A stretch of DNA of 11,791 nt from CAYRMN01 sp964425575 (lineage in GTDB: Bacteria; Patescibacteriota; Patescibacteriia; 2-12-FULL-60-25): contig CAYRMN010000036.1 of the NCBI GenBank assembly GCA_964425575.1, positions 1-11,791 of the forward strand, given 5' to 3'. Shown here piece by piece: positions 6,140-11,615 of the stretch (the stretch's first letter is position 1; each line of letters starts with the position of its first letter). The notes below the pieces were generated by a model. It saw only the letters and a program-made list of their open reading frames with translations. It did no database searches and was not told where the DNA came from. Both the position numbers and the translations under genes were made by a program.

Positions 6140-6256
6140 ATGACTGGAGCAAGGATCGTGCTCGTATTGGTGATGTTGGGTTTCGTTGGCTGGTGCTGGT
6201 GCACCGGCATCAATCCAAGGTGGCTCAAGCCGCAACTGACAGGTCAGTCAAGATGA
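6140..6256 (+). CDS. 38-aa hydrophobic membrane peptide, unknown
   Basis: This short gene is missed by length-limited searches. It encodes 38 residues: MTGARIVLVLVMLGFVGWCW, then CTGINPRWLKPQLTGQSR. Residues 5-22 form one membrane span with Trp-Cys-Trp-Cys at its end, followed by a short basic tail. The unit is complete: TTGACA/extended -10 promoter, AAAGGAG (6125-6131) eight bases before the ATG, the gene, a 7-bp hairpin (6270-6287) and an intrinsic terminator (6308-6332). The layout and protein type resemble type I toxin peptides or other regulatory small membrane proteins, but no antisense promoter is clear. I do not recognise a family. The coding part is richer in GC than the AT-rich spacer upstream. 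Confidence 0.6.
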   Translation: MTGARIVLVLVMLGFVGWCWCTGINPRWLKPQLTGQSR

Positions 6257-6266
6257 TGAAAATCGA

Positions 6267-6287
6267 GTCGGCCGACTACTGTCGGCC
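6267..6287 (+). other. Hairpin after the 38-aa gene
   Basis: GGCCGAC (6270-6276) pairs with GTCGGCC (6281-6287) around TACT. The same bases also allow the shorter palindrome GTCGGCCGAC (6267-6276). With CTGACAGGTCAG (6237-6248, a palindrome inside the gene) and the terminator, the 3' half of this transcript is heavily paired. Confidence 0.5.
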
Positions 6288-6307
6288 AACCACTCAAAAC
6301 CCTCTTC

Positions 6308-6332
6308 CCACGAACGTTCGTGGCTTTTTTTT
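6308..6332 (+). terminator. Intrinsic terminator of the 38-aa gene
   Basis: A perfect 16-base palindrome, CCACGAACGTTCGTGG (6308-6323), is followed by C and eight T residues. Confidence 0.85.
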
Positions 6333-6388
6333 AAATTTAAAGCATTTATAAAGAATAAATGTGCTTTTCTAGCGAATAAACTGTCCCA

Positions 6389-6417
6389 TTGACTTTTTAG
6401 CGAAAATCGGCTATTCT
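6389..6417 (+). promoter_or_regulatory. Promoter of the RRM gene
   Basis: TTGACT (6389-6394), a 17-base spacer and TATTCT (6412-6417). Transcription would start near 6424, leaving a leader of about 87 bases before the ATG at 6511. The leader contains small stems such as ACGG-TTT-CCGT (about 6477-6487) and a GGTCGG/CCGTCC pairing near 6442-6457. Confidence 0.65.
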
Positions 6418-6510
6418 AATAGAGGAAATTACGTGCGAAGGTCCGTCCGTTGGTCGGGGAAGTGGGTCAGGCGCAAACGGTTTCCGTACTAATCATTAGA
6501 GTTAGAACGC

Positions 6511-6780
6511 ATGCCTACAAAGCTTTTCGTCGGTGGCATCCCTTACCGCACAACGGATGAGGAACTCCGACAGCTTTTCTCTCAGGCCGGTGAAGTTGTT
6601 TCCGTGTTCATCCCAATGGACCGTGAAACACAGCGCCCACGCGGATTCGCCTTCGTTGAGATGGTGGATGACGCAGCCGCAGAGAAAGCAATCTCCATGT
6701 TGGACGGTTCAGAACTTGAAGGTCGCAAAATTGCGGTCAACAAGGCCCGCCCAATGGAAGAGCGCGCACCACGCCGCTAA
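6511..6780 (+). CDS. Stand-alone RRM-domain RNA-binding protein
   Basis: The 89-aa protein is a single RNA recognition motif. RNP2 is LFVGGI (residues 5-10) and RNP1 is RGFAFVEM (44-51), with the expected helix after strand 1 (TTDEELRQLFSQAGEV), DGSELEGRKIAVNKARP as the last strand, and a short Arg-rich tail. The aromatic residues that stack on RNA are Phe6 (RNP2) and Phe46 and Phe48 (RNP1). Small single-RRM proteins of this kind occur in cyanobacteria and many other bacteria and are often induced by cold or stress; the RNA targets here are unknown. It is monocistronic, with its own promoter, long leader and terminator (6797-6824). No good Shine-Dalgarno precedes the ATG; the start is fixed by the family's N-terminus. 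Confidence 0.95.
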   Translation: MPTKLFVGGIPYRTTDEELRQLFSQAGEVVSVFIPMDRETQRPRGFAFVEMVDDAAAEKAISMLDGSELEGRKIAVNKARPMEERAPRR

Positions 6781-6796
6781 CCACGCGACGAGAAAA

Positions 6797-6824
6797 ATCC
6801 TCCGACTTGTTCGGAGGATTTTTT
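6797..6824 (+). terminator. Intrinsic terminator of the RRM gene
   Basis: ATCCTCCGA (6797-6805) pairs with TCGGAGGAT (6811-6819) around CTTGT, followed by six T residues (6819-6824). The upstream A-run makes it partly two-way. Confidence 0.85.
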
Positions 6825-6852
6825 GTTTTATTTCAACTTCAGATATCCCATT

Positions 6853-6946
6853 CGTCGTTCTGAAGGAAGCGGAGCGAAGCTGAAAAACATATAATAAAAA
6901 TTTCGTATAGGTCCTTCAACTTCGCATGCGCTTCGCTCAGGACGAC
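6853..6946. repeat. REP-like inverted repeat, copy 2
   Basis: The 94-base element has outer arms CGTCGTTCTGA (6853-6863) and TCAGGACGAC (6937-6946), pairing with one wobble, and an AT-rich centre. It shares architecture and the right-hand half with copy 1 (4048-4144). In the inner stem, GTCCT/AGGAC here replaces GCCCT/AGGGC in copy 1, a change on both sides that keeps pairing. It ends two bases before the mutY stop codon, between convergent genes. Confidence 0.75.
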
Positions 6947-6948
6947 AA

Positions 6949-7872
6949 CTATGACGGAAGACCCACAACACCCCTATTGCCTACAACCAATAGTCCATCC
7001 TTCTCCATACGTTCAATCAATGCTCGAAACCAAGCCGTATCATGAGTAGAATCAAAAGCAGGATCGATCAGTGGACCAATCTTCTGGAGATATATCCTCT
7101 TTTCACGAAGCAGGGCAAGAACTCGCCCTCGATAGATTCGATCGGGATAGGGCTTATTGCGATGATGTCGCTCATGAGGCTTGCTCACTATTTTACGCTC
7201 TGGCGGCGTCGCTGATACAAAGACCGATGCAGCCTTACACTGTTTTCTTAAAGGACATTTTATACACTGCGGTGCACGAACAGAACAGATCGTCGATCCC
7301 AAATCCATAAACGCTTGAGGGACATCCCAATGCGCACCTTTTTTTGGAAGTTTCTGCTCTAAAACCAAACGGAGCTGTTCATCTATCTGAGGAGAAGGGA
7401 ATGTGTCTCCTACAAAAATCCGTCCCGCTACACGGCGAACATTCGTATCAATCACGACAGCTCGTGTGTGATTCACAAACTCTGTCAGTGCTGCCGCCGC
7501 ATACGGACCGATACCTTTCAGCTTTCGCCACCCTCCTTCATCTGTCGGCACGCCTTCTCGCACAACTTGTTGAGCGGCTTCGCGCGCCTGTAACGCACGT
7601 CGATTATAACCTAGACCAGCCCACCCATGAATAAGATCAGCCGTTTTTGCATCTGCGAGGGATTTCCAACTCGGAAATCGCTGTAGCCATGCTTGATATT
7701 TCGGAATAACGCGCGATACCTGTGTCTGCTGCAACATTAATTCAGATATAAAAATACGATACGCATTTCGAGTCGTGCGCCATGGAAGTGAGCGTTTATT
7801 CTTCGCATACCATTTGAGAAGTCGCTGGAGCTCGATCGACATATGAAAACTCGTTATACGCTCCCTCTTCAA
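6949..7872 (-). CDS. mutY: A/G-specific adenine glycosylase (MutY-type)
   Basis: This 307-aa HhH-GPD glycosylase would remove adenine mispaired with 8-oxoguanine in base excision repair. It shows LPWR (29-32), the catalytic Glu44 in SELMLQQTQV, the helix-hairpin-helix LKGIGPYAAAAL (118-129), catalytic Asp142 in VVIDTNVRRV, and the iron-sulphur ligands Cys196-x6-Cys203-x2-Cys206-x5-Cys212. After about residue 220 the Nudix-like 8-oxoG recognition domain of classic MutY is missing; instead a short tail (RIYRGRVLALLR ... WFRALIERMEKDGLLV) looks like the winged-helix end of actinobacterial-type MutY. The start is a TTG at 7872 with GGGGGAG eight bases upstream; the ATG at 7842 (297 aa) fits family lengths equally well but lacks a Shine-Dalgarno. 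It lies 43 bases after the membrane protein gene, probably in one transcript. Confidence 0.9.
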   Translation of the reverse strand: MKRERITSFHMSIELQRLLKWYAKNKRSLPWRTTRNAYRIFISELMLQQTQVSRVIPKYQAWLQRFPSWKSLADAKTADLIHGWAGLGYNRRALQAREAAQQVVREGVPTDEGGWRKLKGIGPYAAAALTEFVNHTRAVVIDTNVRRVAGRIFVGDTFPSPQIDEQLRLVLEQKLPKKGAHWDVPQAFMDLGSTICSVRAPQCIKCPLRKQCKAASVFVSATPPERKIVSKPHERHHRNKPYPDRIYRGRVLALLREKRIYLQKIGPLIDPAFDSTHDTAWFRALIERMEKDGLLVVGNRGVVGLPS

Positions 7873-7915
7873 ATCATAGCTCCCCCTAACCTCTTCTCAT
7901 CTTAAAAGCGAGGAA

Positions 7916-8623
7916 TTAGTTAGAAGAAAACTGAAGCGTCGAGAGTACTTTCATCATCAATGATGGTCGGGGTGCGCTCCGGGATGGTTCGTGTGCATAC
8001 AACAATGCCACGTTACGCCCCTTGAACCGGATACGAAGCAGGAGCGCCGGCAGCTGCGTTGCGACATCTGTTCCTTGTACTCCCTGAAGCAGTCGACCAC
8101 GTAAAGTATATGTTACCGGAAGAGTACCCGTCACACTACTTAACAACGCTTGTTCGCGCGCTGTGCCATACGGCTCCAAGGAAAACCATGGTCCTGCGGA
8201 CGCGTCAATCGTCTGGAGTTGAAGATGCTTAGAATCATTCACGGCTTCAAACGATCCAGGCGGAATTTTTACTGACATTCCAAGTTCAAAACCGACCACT
8301 TCCTTCCATCCAACAATCATCTGACTTGGTGGAGAAAAAAGCATCGTTGCCTTTGTCATGGCTTCCGCATCCTGTTCAAAACCCTGAACCAATGTCTGAA
8401 CCTTGATGACTTCGCTGTTTGCCGCCTGAACCTTTGTATTCGCACTATCAACAGCGGCCTGGCTTTGCATTCGAATATCTAGAGCGGTACGCGAAAGCGC
8501 CTCAAGCTGTTCCCCCAATATACGCCGGTCATCATTCGCCTTCTTAAAAAATATCCCAACTCCTAATCCTGCTGCTAGCGCTCCCAGTAAAATCCCGATC
8601 AAAATTGAAGTCACGCGTTTCAT
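7916..8623 (-). CDS. Membrane-anchored coiled-coil protein of unknown function
   Basis: The 235-aa protein has a basic start, one membrane span (about 5-26, ILIGILLGALAAGLGVGIFF), a predicted coiled coil (about 32-90, rich in Ala, Gln, Glu and Lys heptads) and a compact C-terminal domain (about 100-234). That domain has strands such as WFSLEPYG and LLLRIRFKGRNVALLYA and ends MMKVLSTLQF, a pattern seen in several extracytoplasmic lipoprotein-like domains, but I cannot name it. Likely anchored in the membrane and facing outward (inference). A possible -10 box, TACACT (8636-8631), lies seven bases before the ATG, so this could also be a leaderless start. It is divergent from the desaturase and upstream of mutY. 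Confidence 0.75.
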   Translation of the reverse strand: MKRVTSILIGILLGALAAGLGVGIFFKKANDDRRILGEQLEALSRTALDIRMQSQAAVDSANTKVQAANSEVIKVQTLVQGFEQDAEAMTKATMLFSPPSQMIVGWKEVVGFELGMSVKIPPGSFEAVNDSKHLQLQTIDASAGPWFSLEPYGTAREQALLSSVTGTLPVTYTLRGRLLQGVQGTDVATQLPALLLRIRFKGRNVALLYAHEPSRSAPRPSLMMKVLSTLQFSSN

Positions 8624-8670
8624 GGGTCTGAGTGTAGCGGAAGGAGAGAAACAAGAAAAGGCTAAAATCT

Positions 8671-8699
8671 TTGACAGGCAGGATGAGGAATTCTATCCT
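8671..8699 (+). promoter_or_regulatory. Consensus promoter of the desaturase gene
   Basis: A perfect TTGACA (8671-8676), a 17-base spacer and TATCCT (8694-8699). The TTG of the -35 box is also an in-frame TTG codon, so an automatic start call at 8671 would place the start upstream of transcription. Confidence 0.75.
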
Positions 8700-8742
8700 T
8701 AACCTCGTTCGTCCCGCCCTTTCCGCGCATAGGAGGCTTCTC

Positions 8743-9489
8743 ATGAGAACCGTTTTACTCCTTCTGATCACGCACCACTTCCTCGCCGTCTTCATGCAGT
8801 CGTTCTTTCTTCATCGATACTCCACTCATCGCCAATTCAGCATGAGCCGAGGCTGGGAAAAATTCTTTCACGTGATGACGTACCTCATCCTGGGCATAGG
8901 ATACTTGGTGCCACGTGCCTATAGGGAGATGTATCTTGATCACCATAAATTTGCCGATGGAAAACAAGACCCGCATGCACCCAGCAATGCCCCACACATC
9001 TTCGCGTTCGTCTACCGAATGTATCTCGAATATCATCGATATGAAAAAGAACCGCGCAGCTACGAAGGTCCTGTCGGAAAAGCGCCCCCAGAATGGCCTC
9101 TGCTGGATCAATTGAACGCATCTGGGATCATGAAGCTCTTTTGGATCGCAACATATGGCCTGATCTACTATGCGTGCGGCGTGCGGCAAGGATGGCAATT
9201 CATCTTCATCGGGCTGCATGCGTTTCTTAGTGGGCTGCAGGGAGTCATCGTCAACTGGTGCGGCCACCGCTACGGTTACCGCAATTTCGATACGCCGGAT
9301 GACTCACGAAACACCCTTTGGATCGACTTCCTGATCTGGGGTGAACTATTCCAAAACAACCACCATCAAAATCCGGGGTCGCCGAACTTCGCCGCACGAT
9401 GGTATGAAATTGACCTGACCTACCAAGTGATGCGCGTCTTCGCCTGGATGGGCATCATCTCATTCCGAACGCCGCACAACACCGCCTGA
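8743..9489 (+). CDS. Membrane fatty-acid desaturase (acyl-CoA desaturase type)
   Basis: This 248-aa membrane protein belongs to the di-iron fatty acid desaturase superfamily, which uses oxygen to introduce a double bond in acyl chains. Landmarks: HRYSTHR (24-30, first His box), YLDHHKFAD then DPHAP (64-79), WCGHRYGYRNF (172-182) and GELFQNNHHQNPGSPNFA (200-217), with hydrophobic spans near 4-23, 45-57, 129-145 and 150-170. The spacing equals that of short bacterial acyl-CoA desaturases. Two expected ligands differ: the first His of box 2 (HxxHH) is Tyr64, and the first His of box 3 is Gln204. The ATG at 8743 is chosen because AGGAGG lies six bases upstream and the promoter lies beyond it. It is a single-gene unit ended by a hairpin at 9493. 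Use of oxygen and of lipids supplied from outside is an inference. Confidence 0.88.
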   Translation: MRTVLLLLITHHFLAVFMQSFFLHRYSTHRQFSMSRGWEKFFHVMTYLILGIGYLVPRAYREMYLDHHKFADGKQDPHAPSNAPHIFAFVYRMYLEYHRYEKEPRSYEGPVGKAPPEWPLLDQLNASGIMKLFWIATYGLIYYACGVRQGWQFIFIGLHAFLSGLQGVIVNWCGHRYGYRNFDTPDDSRNTLWIDFLIWGELFQNNHHQNPGSPNFAARWYEIDLTYQVMRVFAWMGIISFRTPHNTA

Positions 9490-9492
9490 CTC

Positions 9493-9520
9493 GCGCACGC
9501 CTCCCCGTGCGCTTTGCCTT
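9493..9520 (+). terminator. Intrinsic terminator of the desaturase gene
   Basis: GCGCACG (9493-9499) pairs with CGTGCGC (9506-9512) around CCTCCC, followed by TTTGCCTTCT. The T-tract is imperfect. It separates the convergent desaturase and CYTH genes, which are only 31 bases apart. Confidence 0.65.
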
Positions 9521-10057
9521 CTATTCAATATTTTTGTCCCACGCTCGTTGAAGCGTATGGTAGCCCTCCGTTACCGGGGTATGGGATTGCAAATCGAGCT
9601 TCTCTCGTACCTGTTCGATAGCTGCCGACGAACCCTCCAACTCAACAAATACTCCGAACGGAAGGGTATCGATTTCAATCGAGACCCCATCAAGCCGATA
9701 GCTCTCACGATGTTTTTGAATGCGCAACGCTGGAATAAACTCCAAAGAGGTCAAAATGCGCTCCAAGGCCTGCGGATCTTTCACAACCGTCTCAAACTCA
9801 TCACGTACTTTATGCCCCTCAGCCGTATGTGATGGAGTGCCCTTAAAGGTGAGTGTCGCTCGCTCCTTTCCTTCCATTACCTCTCTCCGCAACCGCAAGG
9901 CCTGATCCTTTCCATCAAAATCATGATGGACGGATTCAAACAAAATATCTATCTGATCTCTTGCGCTCACAAACGAGGCTCCCAGAGCAACTAGCCGTTT
10001 TAATAAATCCGCTTTATCTACAACGCGAAGTTTCAGTTCTATTTCTTGAGAGTGCAT
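9521..10057 (-). CDS. CYTH-domain protein (class IV adenylate cyclase-like)
   Basis: The 178-aa protein is a single CYTH domain (triphosphate tunnel metalloenzyme). It has the diagnostic ExExK motif at the N-terminus (EIELKLRV, Glu5, Glu7, Lys9), then ALRLRRE (Arg55, Arg57), TLTFKG (Lys72), RDEFET, a helical region, QKHRESY (Lys115, Arg117), SIEID (Asp130) and FVELEG (Glu139, Glu141). Family members bind triphosphorylated substrates and metal in a beta barrel; they act as adenylate cyclases (CyaB), thiamine triphosphatases or inorganic triphosphatases. The layout with QIDILFES and the late Asp/Glu pair is closest to the CyaB subgroup, but the substrate cannot be set from sequence alone. The gene begins three bases after the Nudix stop, so the two are co-transcribed and perhaps coupled in translation. 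No Shine-Dalgarno is seen. Confidence 0.9.
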   Translation of the reverse strand: MHSQEIELKLRVVDKADLLKRLVALGASFVSARDQIDILFESVHHDFDGKDQALRLRREVMEGKERATLTFKGTPSHTAEGHKVRDEFETVVKDPQALERILTSLEFIPALRIQKHRESYRLDGVSIEIDTLPFGVFVELEGSSAAIEQVREKLDLQSHTPVTEGYHTLQRAWDKNIE

Positions 10058-10060
10058 ATA

Positions 10061-10522
10061 TCAAGAGGGATTTTTTACTACTCGATCTAACCCAAGTTCA
10101 GAATACGAAATATGTTTTTCAATACACTCCAGCGCATCTTTTACATGATGCATGAGGTTTTCCGGTAAAGAACGGATCGAAAACCAGCCAATCTCAACAC
10201 ATTTCATAGGCTCTGCATTGATCGGTTCACCTTGCCAGTTCGTCACTTTAAAAAAGTAATCCGCCCGATCCCCTGTCTCTGTACCGACTCGATACATCGT
10301 CAGAGCGTGCTTGATCGAAGCACGATCAAGATCCAAACCAATCTCTTCTTTGGTTTCCCGAATGACTGCATCAATGGGTGATTCTCCCTCTTCTACATGT
10401 CCTGAAGGGACGGTATACCAGCCGTCATAGTAGCTGGTATTTTGTCTAAGCATAAGCAGTATCTCATCTCCCTTACGCAATATAAGATACGAGGCGGGTG
10501 TGACCTTATGACGTTCTTTCAT
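10061..10522 (-). CDS. Nudix hydrolase
   Basis: The protein is 153 aa from the ATG at 10522. The complete Nudix box starts at Gly41 (GHVEEGE, seven residues, RETKEEIGL), matching GX5EX7REUXEEXGU, with the metal-binding Glu residues present. Before it lies LMLRQNTSYYDGWYTVPSGH, typical of small nucleoside-diphosphate hydrolases of the MutT/8-oxo-dGTPase-like branch, so a role in cleaning the nucleotide pool or in nucleotide salvage is possible; the substrate is not deducible. An in-frame TTG at 10561 would add 13 residues; I prefer the ATG because neither site has a Shine-Dalgarno and TATAGA ends seven bases before the ATG. First gene of the Nudix-CYTH pair. Confidence 0.9.
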   Translation of the reverse strand: MKERHKVTPASYLILRKGDEILLMLRQNTSYYDGWYTVPSGHVEEGESPIDAVIRETKEEIGLDLDRASIKHALTMYRVGTETGDRADYFFKVTNWQGEPINAEPMKCVEIGWFSIRSLPENLMHHVKDALECIEKHISYSELGLDRVVKNPS

Positions 10523-10577
10523 ATGTTGATCTATATAAAAAGAGGTTATCAAAGGATACAAGTTGATTCAAGCTGAG

Positions 10578-10606
10578 TTGACAAATCTCAATGAAAATGA
10601 TAGCTT
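10578..10606 (+). promoter_or_regulatory. Promoter of the 160-aa unknown gene
   Basis: A perfect TTGACA (10578-10583), a 17-base spacer and TGA-TAGCTT (-10 at 10601-10606, extended TGn element). The predicted leader is about 36 bases and holds AGGAGG. Confidence 0.6.
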
Positions 10607-10648
10607 TCGCGTACACTTTTGAGGAAACCAGTTTTCCAGGAGGAACAG

Positions 10649-11131
10649 ATGACGGAAAGTGAGAGGAGACTCGCAAAAATTAGACAACTCGAAGAGCTGC
10701 AAACACTCCTACGCCGCATGATTCGCATCGGCGAAGAAGCTGCAAAGCAGCTCAGACAGAGCGAAGACGAACTCTCCGAGCTGACTGCTGTACGCTGGGT
10801 GGTCGTCAGCTGTTCAAAGCCGCCGCATGCCTTCGTCGTGATCATCGGCGTCTCCTTCATGGTTCGTCGTGCGTTCTATGATGTAGGACTTCGGGCCGAG
10901 GAGTGCAGTCATGACGTTCTCCTCTATCCTCGGCCAGAGGTCAGCGAGATCCGTATGGAACTCGAGTTACCTCGTCAAGCTCAAGGCGTCTACGAAGGTC
11001 CGGGCCGGATCACCGAGAACCCCCTACTGACCTTCTGCGCTTTCGGTACTCCAAAAGCCGCTGCGGAACACAAGAAGCAAAAGATGAGGGAGATCTTCGG
11101 CGCCGAAGATCCTCCCGAACCAGAAGACTGA
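10649..11131 (+). CDS. 160-aa protein of unknown function with N-terminal coiled coil
   Basis: I do not recognise this protein. Residues 1-45 are a charged amphipathic helix, probably a coiled coil (ESERRLAKIRQLEELQTLLR, then EEAAKQLRQSEDELSEL). A mixed middle (about 47-125) carries VRWVVVSC, AFVVIIGVSFMV and LLYPRPEVSEIRMELEL, suggesting a small alpha-beta domain, with four Cys (55, 93 and others) but no metal motif. The C-terminus is charged and ends acidic (EDPPEPED). No signal peptide or clear membrane span. The ATG at 10649 is set by AGGAGG five bases upstream and by the promoter at 10578; an earlier TTG at 10619 lies in the leader. Its codons are GC-richer than those of the Nudix-CYTH pair beside it. 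Monocistronic, convergent with the rRNA operon. Confidence 0.7.
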   Translation: MTESERRLAKIRQLEELQTLLRRMIRIGEEAAKQLRQSEDELSELTAVRWVVVSCSKPPHAFVVIIGVSFMVRRAFYDVGLRAEECSHDVLLYPRPEVSEIRMELELPRQAQGVYEGPGRITENPLLTFCAFGTPKAAAEHKKQKMREIFGAEDPPEPED

Positions 11132-11146
11132 GCCAAGACTCCACAC

Positions 11147-11197
11147 CACACTCCCCCCGAGAATGCGCTTCTGCCTCGCGGCTCGGAGTGTGTCTTC
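11147..11197 (+). terminator. Long hairpin after the 160-aa gene, possible terminator
   Basis: CACACTCC (11147-11154) pairs with GGAGTGTG (11185-11192), and GAG (11159-11161) with CTC (11182-11184), after a four-base C bulge. Only a short T-poor tract (TCTTC) follows, so termination is uncertain. Confidence 0.35.
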
Positions 11198-11202
11198 ATA
11201 TA

Positions 11203-11235
11203 TAAACAAAAACACACCCGTTGAAAGGTGTGTTC
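11203..11235 (-). terminator. Intrinsic terminator of the rRNA operon
   Basis: On the minus strand AACACACC (11234-11227) pairs with GGTGTGTT (11218-11211) and is followed by TTTGTTT. It lies about 8 bases past the 3' end of 5S rRNA. Confidence 0.85.
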
Positions 11236-11242
11236 TTGATAG

Positions 11243-11361
11243 TCCGGCAATAGGCTACTCTCCCAGGACCGGGTTGGGTCCAAGTACCATCGCTGCTGGT
11301 GGGCTTAACTTCTGTGTTCGGAAAGGGAACAGGTGTGACCCCACCGCTTGAATCACCGGCC
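11243..11361 (-). rRNA. rrf: 5S ribosomal RNA
   Basis: The minus strand carries the classic 5S core: GGTCACACCTGTTCCCTTTC, then CCGAACACAGAAGTTAAGCC and GATGGTACTTGG..., ending GGGAGAGTAGCCTATTGCCGG. The terminal helix CCGGTGAT/ATTGCCGG pairs completely with two wobbles, which sets the ends to within about two bases. About 119 bases, normal length. Confidence 0.95.
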
Positions 11362-11615
11362 TCAACCTCTCAAAAACTTGAGAAAATGAGGTCGGTTGTT
11401 CAAACGTTGATGACAACGATCGAAGGTCGTACGTACAAGGCATGTCTGATGTAGGCAACACACTTACTTTTTGCCGCCATCCAGTTGAACGACTTAAAAT
11501 TGATGAGATGTGCAGTGCTGGAGTCGATGAAAACCGGAAGTGTACTTTAATGTACACTGAGGATTTTCTTCGACGAAGCACAAGCAGATCGCGATTTTAA
11601 GTTGTTCACTTCCCG
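11362..11615 (-). other. 23S-5S spacer with long nested hairpin, no tRNA
   Basis: The 254-base spacer contains no tRNA. From 11492 to 11602 it folds as one nested hairpin: ACTTAAAAT/ATTTTAAGT outermost, then GTGCT/AGCAC, GTCGA/TCGAC, GAAAA/TTTTC and, innermost, AGTGTAC/GTACACT with a TTTAAT loop (11539-11558). A second small stem CTCAA/TTGAG lies near 11369-11382. The long helix directly beyond the 23S 3' end is a plausible RNase III processing site. Confidence 0.6.

Noticed and set aside
8671..8742. Upstream TTG start for the desaturase
   Set aside because: The TTG is part of the TTGACA -35 box; the -10 box and AGGAGG place the real start at 8743.
8755..9267. A 170-codon minus-strand frame
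   Set aside because: It is antisense to the desaturase, whose histidine boxes and Shine-Dalgarno show the plus strand to be coding.
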